DNA of 64,000 nt. Origin: Luteolibacter yonseiensis (GTDB lineage: Bacteria > Verrucomicrobiota > Verrucomicrobiia > Verrucomicrobiales > Akkermansiaceae). The position numbers and the translations under genes were made by a program. This document shows, one piece after another, positions 44,077 to 53,582 of the stretch; within the stretch, counting starts at the first letter, position 1; the number at the start of each line of letters is the position of its first letter. The DNA lies in the NCBI RefSeq assembly GCF_016595465.1, contig NZ_JAENIK010000009.1:124001-188000 (forward strand), in the 5' to 3' direction. A model generated the notes under the pieces. The model ran no database searches. It saw nothing but the letters and a program-made list of their open reading frames with translations, and was not told the origin of the DNA.

Positions 44077-44847
44077 TCATGAAAGCCGTCCGTTCCAGCT
44101 GACCAGATCCTTGTAAACCAATCCCTTGCCGCCGAAAAGGTCCAGCGCGCTGCCCACCGTCACGTCCACCGCCCCGCAGCCCGCCTGTTCGACGAGTTCG
44201 AGGTCCAGCATCGTGGCCGCCCCGCCCGCGTAGGTGACCGGAAGTTTTCCCCATTTCCCGAGCAACGCCACGAGGTCGGCATCGATGCCGCGGCACAGTC
44301 CCTCCACGTCGGCGGCGTGGATGAGGAATTCGTCACAGAATGGCGCGAGCCGGTCCAGCGTCGCGTGATCCACGACCAGTTCGGTGGGCGTCTGCCAGCG
44401 GTTCATCGCCACCGTCCAGCCGTCCGGCGTGCGGCGGCAGGAAAGGTCGATGACGAGTTTTTCCCTGCCGATCTTCCGGACCAGCGAGTCCAGCGTGTCC
44501 GCCAGGAATCTGCCGTCCGCGTCAAACAACGCGGAGGTCACGATGACGTGGCTCGCTCCGGCGTCCAGCCACCCCGCCGCGTTCCCCTCATGGATGCCGC
44601 CGCCGATCTGCAGGCCGCCGGGCCATGCCGCGAGCGCTCTGCGGGCGGCTTCATCGTTGCCCGGGCCGAGCTTGATCACGTGCCCGCCGGTGAGCCGGTC
44701 ATCGCGGAACGTTTCCGCAAACCATGAGGAGGGACGGTCCGAGACGAAATTTTCCGTCGGTCCCGCGCCTTCGTCGCGCAGGCTGCCGCCGACGATTTGT
44801 TTCACCTTGCCTTGGTGGAGGTCGATGCAGGGGCGGAAGCGGGTCAT
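44077..44847 (-). CDS. hisA: Eukaryotic-type HisA (ProFAR isomerase, HIS6-like)
   Basis: The 256-residue enzyme isomerises ProFAR in histidine synthesis. It resembles yeast HIS6 more than bacterial HisA, with shared wording such as CIDLHQGKVKQIVGGSLRDE, GGHVIKLGPGNDEAARRAL, LQIGGGIHEGNAAGWLDAGA, VIDLSCRRTPDGWTVAMNRW and EFLIHAADVEGLCRGID. Bacterial HisA is shorter and lacks the AMNRWQT and HAADVEG patterns. It stands apart from other his genes, next to ribE. Confidence 0.92.
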   Translation of the reverse strand: MTRFRPCIDLHQGKVKQIVGGSLRDEGAGPTENFVSDRPSSWFAETFRDDRLTGGHVIKLGPGNDEAARRALAAWPGGLQIGGGIHEGNAAGWLDAGASHVIVTSALFDADGRFLADTLDSLVRKIGREKLVIDLSCRRTPDGWTVAMNRWQTPTELVVDHATLDRLAPFCDEFLIHAADVEGLCRGIDADLVALLGKWGKLPVTYAGGAATMLDLELVEQAGCGAVDVTVGSALDLFGGKGLVYKDLVSWNGRLS

Positions 44848-44892
44848 GGGTGGTGTGTTTGATCTTAAAGGATGAAACTAAGAACAAGGAAT

Positions 44893-45492
44893 TCAGGACG
44901 CAAGCCCGCGCGCCGCCAGCAGCTTGTCCACATACTTCGCGAGCAGGTCCACTTCCAGATTCACCGCCTGGCCGGTCCGTGCGAGGTGCAGGTGGGTGTG
45001 TGCCCAGGTGTGCGGCGTGATCCAGAAAACCGCCTCCTCCGGCCCGAGCTCCGCGATGGTGAGTGAAATGCCATCCACCGTGAGCGAGCCCTTGTCGATG
45101 CAGTGGCGGTGGATCTCCGGCGGCAGCGCGACGCCCAGGATGTGGTCCTGGCCGTTTTCCTCAAGCCGCGTGATCGTCCCGGCGGCGTCCACGTGGCCTT
45201 GGACGAAGTGGCCGCCGAAGCGGTCGCCGACCATCATCGCGCGCTCCAGATTCACCACCGAACCCGCTTTCAAGTCTCCCAGCGAGGTGACTTTCAGCGT
45301 CTGGGCCAGCAGGTCGAACGCGGTGCCGGCGGGCGGAAATTCCGCGACCGTCAGGCAGCAGCCGTTGATCGCCACCGAGTCGCCGAGTGCGAGTTCGGAG
45401 GCGAAGGGAAGCTCCAACAAAAGCCGAGCCTGGTCGCCCACAGGCTCAAGGCTGACGACTTTTCCGACGGATTCTACAAGACCGGTGAACAT
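44893..45492 (-). CDS. ribE: Riboflavin synthase subunit alpha
   Basis: The 199-residue protein begins MFTGLVESVGKVVSLEPVG and has the two tandem lumazine-binding halves: GDSVAINGCCLTVAE and GGHFVQGHVDAAGTITRLEE in the first, KGSLTVDGISLTIAE in the second. It makes riboflavin from two 6,7-dimethyl-8-ribityllumazine. It lies 8 nt downstream of the antiporter stop. I see no FMN riboswitch nearby. Confidence 0.95.
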   Translation of the reverse strand: MFTGLVESVGKVVSLEPVGDQARLLLELPFASELALGDSVAINGCCLTVAEFPPAGTAFDLLAQTLKVTSLGDLKAGSVVNLERAMMVGDRFGGHFVQGHVDAAGTITRLEENGQDHILGVALPPEIHRHCIDKGSLTVDGISLTIAELGPEEAVFWITPHTWAHTHLHLARTGQAVNLEVDLLAKYVDKLLAARGLAS

Positions 45493-45500
45493 GGGATGGA

Positions 45501-47093
45501 TTACGGGTGTGAGGGTGGGGTGGCGGAGGCATTTTCCACGGGCGCGAACATTTTGTCCACCCCACGGTCCGGCATGAACATCATGCACAGCGCGACGATG
45601 ATCGTGGGGATGAGGGCCCCCAGCGCGAGCTTGAGCGGTGAGACGCCTTCCCCGAAGAAACGGCCCAGCAAGGCCTGTCCCGCCGGATTGGGCGCGTTCG
45701 CGATGACGGTGAGCCCGCCGCCGCTGACGGCGCCGGCGAGAACCGCATACTTGAGCTGGGGCGAGAGGCCGTCCACCTGGCTGGCGAGGAAGGTGATGGC
45801 CGCATTGTCATTGAAGGAGGTCAGGATGGTGGACCCGAGAAAGAGCGGCCATTCGCCGAGGCTGGAAATGATCGGTGCCAGCCACCAGCCTTGCAGGCCG
45901 CCGTGGATGACCAGACCGCCGAGGAAGAATCCGACGAGGATCGGCCCGCGCAGGTTGATCCTGGTCTGGTGATGGGCCGTGGCTTGTGAGAACGCGAGGA
46001 AGAACAGGAAACCACCGATGAACAGCGGCGGGTAATGCGAGAACGCCACCGTCCACGCCATGAACGCGAGGTGGGTGAGGGTGATGAAAACCGGCACGCG
46101 GCGTTCTTCCTGGATCAGGTCTCCCGCGCCGTCGCCATCATGGTCGCCCGCCCGTCCGCGCATGGCCGCGAGTTCCTTGCGGAAGCATGCGAAGCAGAGG
46201 CCGCTGGAAACCAAGATGGATACGACCGCCTTGTCACCATAGTGGGTCAGCATCTCCAGAGTCGTCAGACCCCACTTTTCCGCGACCATCAGCACCGGCG
46301 GCGCGGCGAAGTTCGTCAGCACTCCGCCGACGGAGATGTTCACGAACAACAGGCCGAGCGTGGCGTAGGCGAACGCGGGGGACGGCTTGAGCTGATAGAA
46401 TTTCTTCGCCAGCAGCATCGCCGCGATGGTCATGGCGCCCGGTTCGGTGATGAGGGACCCCAGCAACGGAGCCACGATCATGATGGAGAGCCACCACGCG
46501 GCGGGTGATTGTCTGCCGAACCGCGCGAAGAAGCCGAGGCACGCTTCCGCAAAACGCAGGATGGGCCGGGTGGAGGCGAGCGCCATGATGACGACCACGA
46601 ACAACGGCTCGGTGAAATTCACCCCCATGATGTAGCCCTTCACCGTCGCCAGGTCGTGGAAGGCGAACATCGCTCCGAGGAGCGCCAGCACCCAGATTCC
46701 GAAAATCGCCTCCACCTCGCCGAGGAAATGCAGCATCGTCGCCTTGAAGCTCACGAGGTCTCCCGCGCCGGTGGTGTCACCCTTGGAAGCGCGTTCCCTG
46801 CGGATCGCCGCCTCGTGGTCGTGCCGGATCTTGTGCGAGAGCCTCGTGATCGGAACCGCGAAAAACGTGTGGCAGATGGCGAGGATGAAGATGACCGTCG
46901 CGGCCAGCAGGAACGGTTGTTGTTCCGCCCGGAAGGCCAGTTTTTCCCAGATGTCCGTCAATCCGCGGGCTTCCTCCAGCGCGGGGAAGCCCGCCATCTC
47001 GGTGATGAATCCCGGTGCATGCGCGTCGGCCGCAACCGCCGTGAAAGGCAGCAGCAGAAGCAGGACGGAGGGGATCAGCGGGGCAATTTTCAT
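45501..47093 (-). CDS. Putative Na+/H+ antiporter
   Basis: The 530-residue membrane protein has a cleavable-looking N-terminal hydrophobic segment (MKIAPLIPSVLLLLLPFTAV) and about twelve later ones. AAPPVLMVAEKWG, GGVLTNFAAPPVL, TSFNDNAAITFLASQVDGLS and GGGLTVIANAPNPAGQALL match the putative antiporter family with paired helical hairpins. Asp and Asn in the discontinuous helices are present. The substrate is a family-level inference. The start at 47093 was chosen over longer frames, which look non-coding. Confidence 0.88.
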   Translation of the reverse strand: MKIAPLIPSVLLLLLPFTAVAADAHAPGFITEMAGFPALEEARGLTDIWEKLAFRAEQQPFLLAATVIFILAICHTFFAVPITRLSHKIRHDHEAAIRRERASKGDTTGAGDLVSFKATMLHFLGEVEAIFGIWVLALLGAMFAFHDLATVKGYIMGVNFTEPLFVVVIMALASTRPILRFAEACLGFFARFGRQSPAAWWLSIMIVAPLLGSLITEPGAMTIAAMLLAKKFYQLKPSPAFAYATLGLLFVNISVGGVLTNFAAPPVLMVAEKWGLTTLEMLTHYGDKAVVSILVSSGLCFACFRKELAAMRGRAGDHDGDGAGDLIQEERRVPVFITLTHLAFMAWTVAFSHYPPLFIGGFLFFLAFSQATAHHQTRINLRGPILVGFFLGGLVIHGGLQGWWLAPIISSLGEWPLFLGSTILTSFNDNAAITFLASQVDGLSPQLKYAVLAGAVSGGGLTVIANAPNPAGQALLGRFFGEGVSPLKLALGALIPTIIVALCMMFMPDRGVDKMFAPVENASATPPSHP

Positions 47094-47173
47094 CTTCAAT
47101 CGGGCGGGACCGGCCCTCCGATTGATAGGAGCGGCGCGGGGGAGGGGCAAGGGAAACCGGTCTTCACGGCGCG

Positions 47174-48025
47174 TCAGGCGATTCGCGGAACCAGCCATTT
47201 TTCCCGGCGGAACCAGGTTTCCTGGCGTTTCGCGTACTGGCGGGTTGCGGCGTTGATGAGTTCCTCGCAGGTCGTTCGGTCGATCTCCCCGGCGACGAGC
47301 GCGCGGACTTCCCGGAAGCCGATGGCTTTTTCGCAGTTGGTGGAAATGTCCGACAGCGCGGCGACTTCCTCCATCGCTCCGCCGTCCAGCATGGCGCGGG
47401 TCCGCAGGGCGATGCGGGCGTGCAGGTCCGGACGGGTGCGCTGGATGACGATGCCACGCAGTTTGGATGAGATCTCCGCCGTCTGGGCTTCCCAACCGTC
47501 CCGCAGGTCGGAGGCCTTCTGTCCGCTGAGCAGGCAGATTTCCAACGCCCGTGAGACGAAGCGTCGGTTCTGCAAGGCGGTGCGCGAGGCTTCCACCGGA
47601 TCGAGTTCGATGAGCTGTGCCACCAGGTCTTCCAGCGGACGCGCGTCCATCTCCTCCCGCAGCGCGGCATCCCCGGTGGGCAGCGGCGCGGCACCGTGGG
47701 TGAGGAATTTCAGGTAAAGCCCGGAGCCGCCGGTGATGACGGGTGTTTTGCCCCGGGACTGGATTTCCGCGATGACGGGCTTCGCGAGATTCACATAGCG
47801 CTGCGCGTCCGCGGATTCGGTGGGAGCGAGCACTCCGTAGAGGTGATGGGGGACGATCCCGCGCTCGTGGGCGGGTGGCGCGGCGCTGATGATTTCGAGT
47901 CCCCGGTAGAGTTGGAACGCGTCGGCATTGACGATCTCTCCATCAAGCTCCGCCGCCGTCTCCAATGCGAGCGATGACTTTCCCGATGCGGTGGGGCCGC
48001 AGATGTAGATGGGTTCGGGGTGCAT
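47174..48025 (-). CDS. miaA: tRNA dimethylallyltransferase
   Basis: The 283-residue enzyme adds an isopentenyl group to A37 of tRNAs reading UNN codons. The P-loop is GPTASGKSSLALETA, followed by NADAFQLYRGLEIISAAP and GGSGLYLKFLTHG. TCEELINAATRQYAKRQETW is the family C-terminal signature. It is somewhat shorter than E. coli MiaA (316). Its start overlaps the upstream stop by one base. Confidence 0.95.
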   Translation of the reverse strand: MHPEPIYICGPTASGKSSLALETAAELDGEIVNADAFQLYRGLEIISAAPPAHERGIVPHHLYGVLAPTESADAQRYVNLAKPVIAEIQSRGKTPVITGGSGLYLKFLTHGAAPLPTGDAALREEMDARPLEDLVAQLIELDPVEASRTALQNRRFVSRALEICLLSGQKASDLRDGWEAQTAEISSKLRGIVIQRTRPDLHARIALRTRAMLDGGAMEEVAALSDISTNCEKAIGFREVRALVAGEIDRTTCEELINAATRQYAKRQETWFRREKWLVPRIA

Positions 48026-48687
48026 CAGCCGCGGTTGGAAAGCTTGTGCCAGGCGTTCTGGATTTCATCAGCAAGACGTTGTTCGTCGGGAAGCACGGTG
48101 CGGTATTCGCGGACGAGGGTTTTGTTCGGCAACCCCTCCAGAGCATAACGGGCGAGGGATTCTCCTTTTTCCGTGCAGAGGATGAGTCCGATGGGTGGGT
48201 TCTCGTTTTCTTCACACCAATGCTCGCGCGCATAGTTCAAATAGAGATGCATCTGACCGATGTCGCAAGATTGCCGGGATTCGCCAATCAGGGATTGGCG
48301 AATGGACGGAGGGAGGGTGGAGGGAAATTCGTCAATCGATGATTGACGAATGGGAGCGGGGGATCCGGACGCCTGGGGAGCCATCGGATAGGTGAGGAAA
48401 AACTGGCGCATGATGCGGACTTGAACCAAACCGAAACCTCTTCCGTAGCGTGTGGTCAAATCTGTCGAAAGATTGGCGGGCAATCGTTCTCCATACTCCG
48501 CCCGTTCTTTTCCCTGTTGTTCGAATTCCACGATGTTCCGCCCGATTTCCCAATACGTCGCGGTCATGACGGCGTTGACGGCCCGGGCGGAGGAGCGGCG
48601 GGCAGAGTCCAGCAACTCGCCGATGTTGCCGACGAGGCCGGAATAATCCCCGGAATGAGCGGATTCTTTCGCCGGGCGCTTTTTCAT
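48025..48687 (-). CDS. YhcG/DUF1016-type nuclease-like protein lacking its catalytic core
   Basis: The 220-residue frame has the DUF1016 N-terminal domain (residues 1-105: NAVMTATYWEIGRNIVEFEQ, YGRGFGLVQVRIMRQFFLTY). From ~144 to the end it has the family's tail (GQMHLYLNYAREHW, NPPIGLILCTEKGES, YALEGLPNKTLVREYRTVLP). The middle, which in YhcG carries the PD-(D/E)xK residues (DLLFYHxxL..xxIDLK), is missing. In its place is a 40-residue Ser/Pro-rich linker partly encoded by two 25-nt palindromes. It is probably a decaying or repurposed gene. The frame is intact. Confidence 0.75.
   Translation of the reverse strand: MKKRPAKESAHSGDYSGLVGNIGELLDSARRSSARAVNAVMTATYWEIGRNIVEFEQQGKERAEYGERLPANLSTDLTTRYGRGFGLVQVRIMRQFFLTYPMAPQASGSPAPIRQSSIDEFPSTLPPSIRQSLIGESRQSCDIGQMHLYLNYAREHWCEENENPPIGLILCTEKGESLARYALEGLPNKTLVREYRTVLPDEQRLADEIQNAWHKLSNRG
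48279..48351. repeat. Two 25-nt palindromes within the YhcG-like reading frame
   Basis: At 48279-48303 the arms ATTCGCCAATC/GATTGGCGAAT surround AGG; at 48327-48351 the arms ATTCGTCAATC/GATTGACGAAT surround GAT. Arms are perfect 11-bp and differ by one compensated base between copies. The unit spacing is 48 nt (16 codons), so the frame stays open and yields two IRQS-type peptides. Confidence 0.85.
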
Positions 48688-48715
48688 GGGTGAGAAATGA
48701 GTCCCGCACTCGGGT

Positions 48716-50092
48716 TCAGAACGGGAATTTCCCGCCGCCGAAGCCTTTCATGATGTCCTTCATGCCGGGGGCTCCGCCGAGTTGTTTCATCATGTTGCCC
48801 ATTTTCGTGGGGGATTTCATCATCTTGCGCATCTCGCCGAACTGCTTGATGAGCTGGTTCACCTCCATGAGGGTGGTGCCGGAGCCGTCGGCGATGCGCT
48901 GGCGGCGCGAGCCCTTGATGATCTCGGGGCGGGTGCGCTCCTCCAGCGTCATCGAGAGCACGATGGCCTCGGTGCGCTTGATCTTCTTGTTGTCGAAGGC
49001 ACCGGCGGGGAGCTGCTTCTTGATCTTGCTGAATCCGGGCATGAGGCCCAGCAGGCCTTCGAGCGGACCGAGGTTCTGGATCATCTTCATCTGGTCGAGG
49101 AAGTCGGTGAAATCGAACTTTCCTTCCTGCATGCGCTTCATCGAGCGCATGGCGTCGGCCTCGTTCACCTTGTCCGCGACCTGCTCGACCATGCCGACGA
49201 TGTCGCCCATGCCGAGGATGCGGTCCGCCATGCGGCTCGGGTGGAATTCGAAAAGCTGGTCCAGCTTCTCGCCCTCGCCGGCGTATTTGATCGGCTTGCC
49301 GGTGACGGCGCGCATCGAGAGGGCGGCGCCGCCGCGGGCGTCTCCGTCGAGCTTGGTGAGGATGATGCCGGTGATGCCGACGGCACCGTCGAAGTGTTCG
49401 GCCACGGAGACGGCCTGCTGGCCGGTGGCGGAGTCCGCGACGAGGAGGGTTTCCTTCGGCTTGACGAAATCGTGCAGGCGCTTGAGCTCGAGGATGAGTT
49501 TCTCATCGATCTCCTGGCGGCCGGCGGTGTCGAAGATGAGCACGGTGCCCTGCTGCTTCTCGGCCCATGCGAGGGCGTCCTTGGCGACTTTCACGACGTC
49601 GCTTTCCGAGGCATCCGGGGTGTAGCAAGGCACGTCGATCTGTTTCGCGAGCACGGCGAGCTGGTCGATGGCGGCGGGGCGGTAAAGGTCGCAGGCGATG
49701 AGCAGCGGGCGTCGGCCCTCCTTTTTCAGGCGGTTGGCGAGTTTGGCGGAGGTGGTGGTCTTGCCGGCACCGTTGAGGCCGCAGATGAGGATGCGGGCGG
49801 GCGGGTTGAGGTCGAGCGGTGCCTGGTCGCCGCCGAGAAGGGCTTCCAGCTCGTCGTGGAAGATCTTGACGATCTGTTCACCGGGCTTGATGGACTTGAG
49901 AACGTCCTCGCCCATGGCCTTTTCCTTCACCCGGGAGATGAAATCCTTGGCGACGCCGAATTCGACATCCGCCTCCAGCAGCGCGATGCGGATTTCCCGG
50001 AGCGCGTCGGCGATGTTCTTTTCCGAGATTTTTCCGACGCCACGGAGGTTGCGGAAAGTCTTGTCGAGGCTGTCGGAGAGCGATGTGAACAT
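48716..50092 (-). CDS. ffh: Signal recognition particle GTPase Ffh (SRP54)
   Basis: The 458-residue protein has the N domain (MFTSLSDSLDKTFRNLRGVG), the GTPase G domain (LICGLNGAGKTTTSAKLANR, DTAGRQEIDEKLI, LTKLDGDARGGAALSM) and a Met-rich M domain that binds SRP RNA and signal peptides (RQRIADGSGTTLMEVNQLIK, KMGNMMKQLGG). It sends ribosomes to the membrane with FtsY. Start chosen at MFTSLSDSL. SRP RNA was not found nearby. Confidence 0.97.
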   Translation of the reverse strand: MFTSLSDSLDKTFRNLRGVGKISEKNIADALREIRIALLEADVEFGVAKDFISRVKEKAMGEDVLKSIKPGEQIVKIFHDELEALLGGDQAPLDLNPPARILICGLNGAGKTTTSAKLANRLKKEGRRPLLIACDLYRPAAIDQLAVLAKQIDVPCYTPDASESDVVKVAKDALAWAEKQQGTVLIFDTAGRQEIDEKLILELKRLHDFVKPKETLLVADSATGQQAVSVAEHFDGAVGITGIILTKLDGDARGGAALSMRAVTGKPIKYAGEGEKLDQLFEFHPSRMADRILGMGDIVGMVEQVADKVNEADAMRSMKRMQEGKFDFTDFLDQMKMIQNLGPLEGLLGLMPGFSKIKKQLPAGAFDNKKIKRTEAIVLSMTLEERTRPEIIKGSRRQRIADGSGTTLMEVNQLIKQFGEMRKMMKSPTKMGNMMKQLGGAPGMKDIMKGFGGGKFPF

Positions 50093-50223
50093 GGTGGAAG
50101 TTTTGAATCTTGGATCAGGATTGGGAACGGGGGCGAACCTTCCGCACGGAATGGCTGACATGGAATGCCCTTGGATGCAAGAGCCATGGGATCACGGGGG
50201 GCATCCCGGTGGAAATACGGAAA

Positions 50224-50253
50224 TCCGCCACCAGCCTGGAAGCCGGTGGCGGA
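50224..50253 (-). terminator. Hairpin after the TSP3-repeat gene
   Basis: TCCGCCACC pairs with GGTGGCGGA around 12 nt, 30-60 nt after the stop of the minus-strand gene ending at 50283. No long T-run follows on the minus strand, so it is only a likely terminator. Confidence 0.5.
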
Positions 50254-50282
50254 AATGGGGCGGTCTCGGGGCGATGGGGAGT

Positions 50283-52745
50283 TTATTCGGCGGTCGAAGC
50301 CTTCACCCGGACGAATTTGCGCACCGCATCCAGCGGGATCAGCGCCTCCTTGCGGGTGTAGTCATCGGAATATTTTCCGGTTTGGTCGGCGGATACGGTT
50401 GGAACCACCGCGCTGACGCCCCACGGATCGGCGAGAGTGGAGCCTTCCTGGAGGACGTAAACCCCGCCCGCGCGTTCCAGCCAGCGGACGATGAGTCCTC
50501 CGCTTGTTTTCTCGAATGTCGCCAGCGAAGGGGTGCCGGCGACGGGTGAACCTCCCAAAAGGTATTCCTGGAGGTTCGTGAAGCCGTCGCCATCCGGATC
50601 GTCCGATTTGTCGCGGTCCGCTTCGTTGGGGATGACAGAGGAATAGGAGGCATACGGACCGGCATTTGTCACCACCACCTCGTTGGTCAGGCCGTAAAAG
50701 TGGAAGCTGTCCGCGGTGCTCCCGGCGGCTTCGATTCTCAAGGTCGTCTCCCGGGCCACATAACGGTAGCTCACGTAATACGCCGAGTCGTTGTTGGGGT
50801 CCGTGCTGTTGATGTCGGTGCTCAGCATGATTTTCGGACGGTCGGGAAGGAGCGCTCCGAAAGGTATTCCGACCTCGCTGCCGTTGGTATAGGTGAAGTT
50901 GATCGGCCGGAGGGAGTCTTGGGAGTAGGCGCGGATGTAGATCCTCACATCATAGGTCTGGCCCGGGGTCAGGTTGCCCAGCTGGTAGGTCTGGAGAGGG
51001 GAGCCGTAGGTGAAGGTGCCGAGCAATTGCTGGAGGCCGGTGCCGGTGACTCCACCGGTCGCGGCCACCCAGCCACCGAGCTGTGTCGCCGTGAATTGAT
51101 TCTTCGCAGCGCTCGTCCATGTGAAGTCCGCAGGAGCCGCACCCGCGGTGAGCGTGTCGAAGGCGACTCCGTTGATCGTGGCGGCCCCGCCCCCGCTGAC
51201 ACGGTGGGTGTAAGTCTTCGTGCTGCTGATGCCGGTGCTGGCATCATCGGTCACCGGAACCAGGGCGAAGCCGGCCGGCAGCGCCGGGCGTGAGACATAG
51301 GAAAGCGGGTCGCTGCCATGGGAGACCTCGAAACCATCGCGGGAGCCGTCTTCATCCGTGTCGGCCACATTGGGATTGGTGCCCACGGTATATTCATCCT
51401 TGTCCGGGATGCCGTCGGCATCGCTATCGGCCAGACGCGGATTGGTGACGACGCGTCCTTCGGGCGGCGCGGTTTCTTCCGAGTCGGGAAGACCATCGCC
51501 GTCGCTGTCCAGCGAGTAAGGTGACAAGCCCGGCTCCATGACCCAGTAGAAATACTCGTCCGCGTCGGAGAATCCATCGCCATCGTAGTCACCGGTGCCC
51601 GCGCCCGGACCTTCGCCGAAGACCAGGCCGGTCAGGTCGGCGAGGCTCGTGTGGCCGGGGAAACCGAGCTCCCAGTCGTCAGGCAGCATGTCGGCATCGT
51701 CATCCTTGACGGGCTTGATGAGGAAGATTTTTTCCGAGAAGGAGCCGGTGGTGGCGCCAGTACCTCTCACACGGACGGAATAGGTCTTTCCCGCGGCACC
51801 CAGCTTGAAGTTGTAGGACCCCGAGACCAGTTGGTCGAAAGAATTGATGGAGAACTTGTCGTTGTCCGTCGAGCCATCACCAGAGACCAAGGCATAGGTC
51901 ATTGGTTCGTCACCGCTTTCATTCAGCGGTGTTTTGGCGGTGAGATCGCCGATCGGCGTGCCCGCCGCAGATGAGGTGTTGAAGTCATATCCGGACGTCG
52001 TCAGGCTCACGTCGTAGAGTACGGCGGTGGAGATCCTGATGTTGTCGAGATATTGGTCGCTTCCGCCACGGTTCTCCAGCTCCATGTGGAGCTTGCCCGC
52101 GTTTCCATTCCAGGTGAACGTGTCGTAGCCGACCACGTTGCCGGCCAGGGTGGTCTTGACCGTGACCGGCGAACCGTCCGCGAAAGAGTTGAAAAGATAT
52201 TCGATTTTCACATGCCCGGTGGCGGTGGCGGTGACCGGGTCGCCGGTGACCACGCCGTTCTTGTAGCGTGTGTGGATGCCTTCCTTGCCAAACCGGACGG
52301 CATGGTCCGTTCCTGAGTCCGTGATACGGACACCAGGCTCGCCGGGACCGGCAAAGCCGACCGCGAATCCCACAAAGGCCCCTTCAAGCGTGCCGAACCG
52401 GGTGTTGATGTCGAATTCCACGGTGAGTCCGCCCGCCGCCAGGATGGTCGGAGCGGAGGGGAGCGCCGCGAAGTCGCACCAGGTGCTTGTATCCCTCTGG
52501 AAGCGCACGCGCCCTCCGCTTCCCCACATGTATAAACTATTGCCGATACTCACCTGCTGGACCTGTGCGGACCGGACCATGATGTTCTCCGCTTCGATTC
52601 CGGAGCGCCGGCCCGCCAGCGGAGCCGAGTCGAGGGCGAGCTGGCCTTGCCCGGTGTCGAAGTTGTCGGCCCAGATGAGTGTCTGGGCGGAAGCGGTTGA
52701 TGATAGCGAGGCCGCGAGGAGCGGCACGAGGAGGTGTCGGGTCAT
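50283..52745 (-). CDS. Large secreted protein with thrombospondin-type-3-like repeats
   Basis: The 820-residue protein has a signal peptide (MTRHLLVPLLAASLSSTASA). The N-terminal ~220 residues look like a beta-sandwich (LIWADNFDTGQGQLALDSAP). A cadherin-like part (VRVRGTGATTGSFSEKIFLI) follows. Calcium-binding DxDxDG repeats come next (YDGDGFSDADEYFYW, DSDGDGLPDSEET, DSDADGIPDKDEY, DTDEDGSRDGFE, DPDGDGFTNLQEY). The C terminus (GGVYVLQEGSTLADPWG) matches common Verrucomicrobia secreted tails. The ATG at 52745 was chosen by the signal peptide. Adhesion or polymer binding is inferred. Confidence 0.8.
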   Translation of the reverse strand: MTRHLLVPLLAASLSSTASAQTLIWADNFDTGQGQLALDSAPLAGRRSGIEAENIMVRSAQVQQVSIGNSLYMWGSGGRVRFQRDTSTWCDFAALPSAPTILAAGGLTVEFDINTRFGTLEGAFVGFAVGFAGPGEPGVRITDSGTDHAVRFGKEGIHTRYKNGVVTGDPVTATATGHVKIEYLFNSFADGSPVTVKTTLAGNVVGYDTFTWNGNAGKLHMELENRGGSDQYLDNIRISTAVLYDVSLTTSGYDFNTSSAAGTPIGDLTAKTPLNESGDEPMTYALVSGDGSTDNDKFSINSFDQLVSGSYNFKLGAAGKTYSVRVRGTGATTGSFSEKIFLIKPVKDDDADMLPDDWELGFPGHTSLADLTGLVFGEGPGAGTGDYDGDGFSDADEYFYWVMEPGLSPYSLDSDGDGLPDSEETAPPEGRVVTNPRLADSDADGIPDKDEYTVGTNPNVADTDEDGSRDGFEVSHGSDPLSYVSRPALPAGFALVPVTDDASTGISSTKTYTHRVSGGGAATINGVAFDTLTAGAAPADFTWTSAAKNQFTATQLGGWVAATGGVTGTGLQQLLGTFTYGSPLQTYQLGNLTPGQTYDVRIYIRAYSQDSLRPINFTYTNGSEVGIPFGALLPDRPKIMLSTDINSTDPNNDSAYYVSYRYVARETTLRIEAAGSTADSFHFYGLTNEVVVTNAGPYASYSSVIPNEADRDKSDDPDGDGFTNLQEYLLGGSPVAGTPSLATFEKTSGGLIVRWLERAGGVYVLQEGSTLADPWGVSAVVPTVSADQTGKYSDDYTRKEALIPLDAVRKFVRVKASTAE

Positions 52746-53457
52746 GATTTTTTTTCGGATGATGATATTTCGTCCTGGGACGGGGATCTGACAGACGTCG
52801 GACGGGAACGGCAGCCGCCACATGTCCGCCGTTTCAGCATCATCGGAGGCGTGGCGGACGTGGTGTTCGTGCCGCCATTTTTCCACCTTCGGAAATACTC
52901 TATGAAACGATCCTATAACATCGGGTGCTTCCGCCGCATCCCGCCGTCGGGACATGGATATTTCGAGCACCGCCTATGCCAAGAGTCGCCATGTGATGCC
53001 GTTGGAGGGGTGCCCGGGGAGCGGGCTGCCGACAATCTAACAGGTGCGGCCGTGGTTGTTTTGATGTGCGGAATGCGGCGGTCCGCCCGCCTCCGTCGTG
53101 ATGGATCCGGACTGGTCCGGGAGCTGTTTCATGCGTGTTTTTCACAGCGCCGCCGCGCGGTTTGTCATAGGATACGCAATGGTTTGCTCCTATGGAAAAC
53201 GGAGAGCAGGGTGAGGGGCGGTGGGGTGTCGCGGACCGGTTGTGCCAGGGATGTTCCGGTCTGATATCGATGTTTTCCGCCGCCGGGATATGGTATGGAA
53301 ACCGGTGGTTCGACATGGTTTTCCAGCCGTCATCCACCTACATGAACCTATAGGTTTACTACATAAACAGGGAGCGGATTTGTAAAGAGTCCGCCCGGTG
53401 ATGTCATATGATCGGAATCGGATGAAACCGGAGGCGGTCCATCTGATGCCTGCTCTT

Positions 53458-53529
53458 GGAAACAAGATGGCCCAGGATGCCGGAAACAAAATGGGCTTGT
53501 ATATCGGAAACAAGATGTCTTTGGGCTCC
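53458..53529 (+). repeat. Three 24-nt tandem repeats with GGAAACAAGATG core
   Basis: The 12-nt core starts at 53458, 53482 (one mismatch) and 53506, an exact 24-nt period. The other 12 nt of each unit differ. If translated on the plus strand they give GNKM octapeptides, but no gene is supported. Confidence 0.7.
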
Positions 53530-53582
53530 GCCACGCCTTGGATGGCGTCCCTTCAGGACTTCGACCATTTTTCATCACCCTA

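Noticed and set aside
53458..53529. Possible CRISPR array
   Set aside because: Only three units, 12-nt conserved cores with 12-nt spacers, no cas genes.
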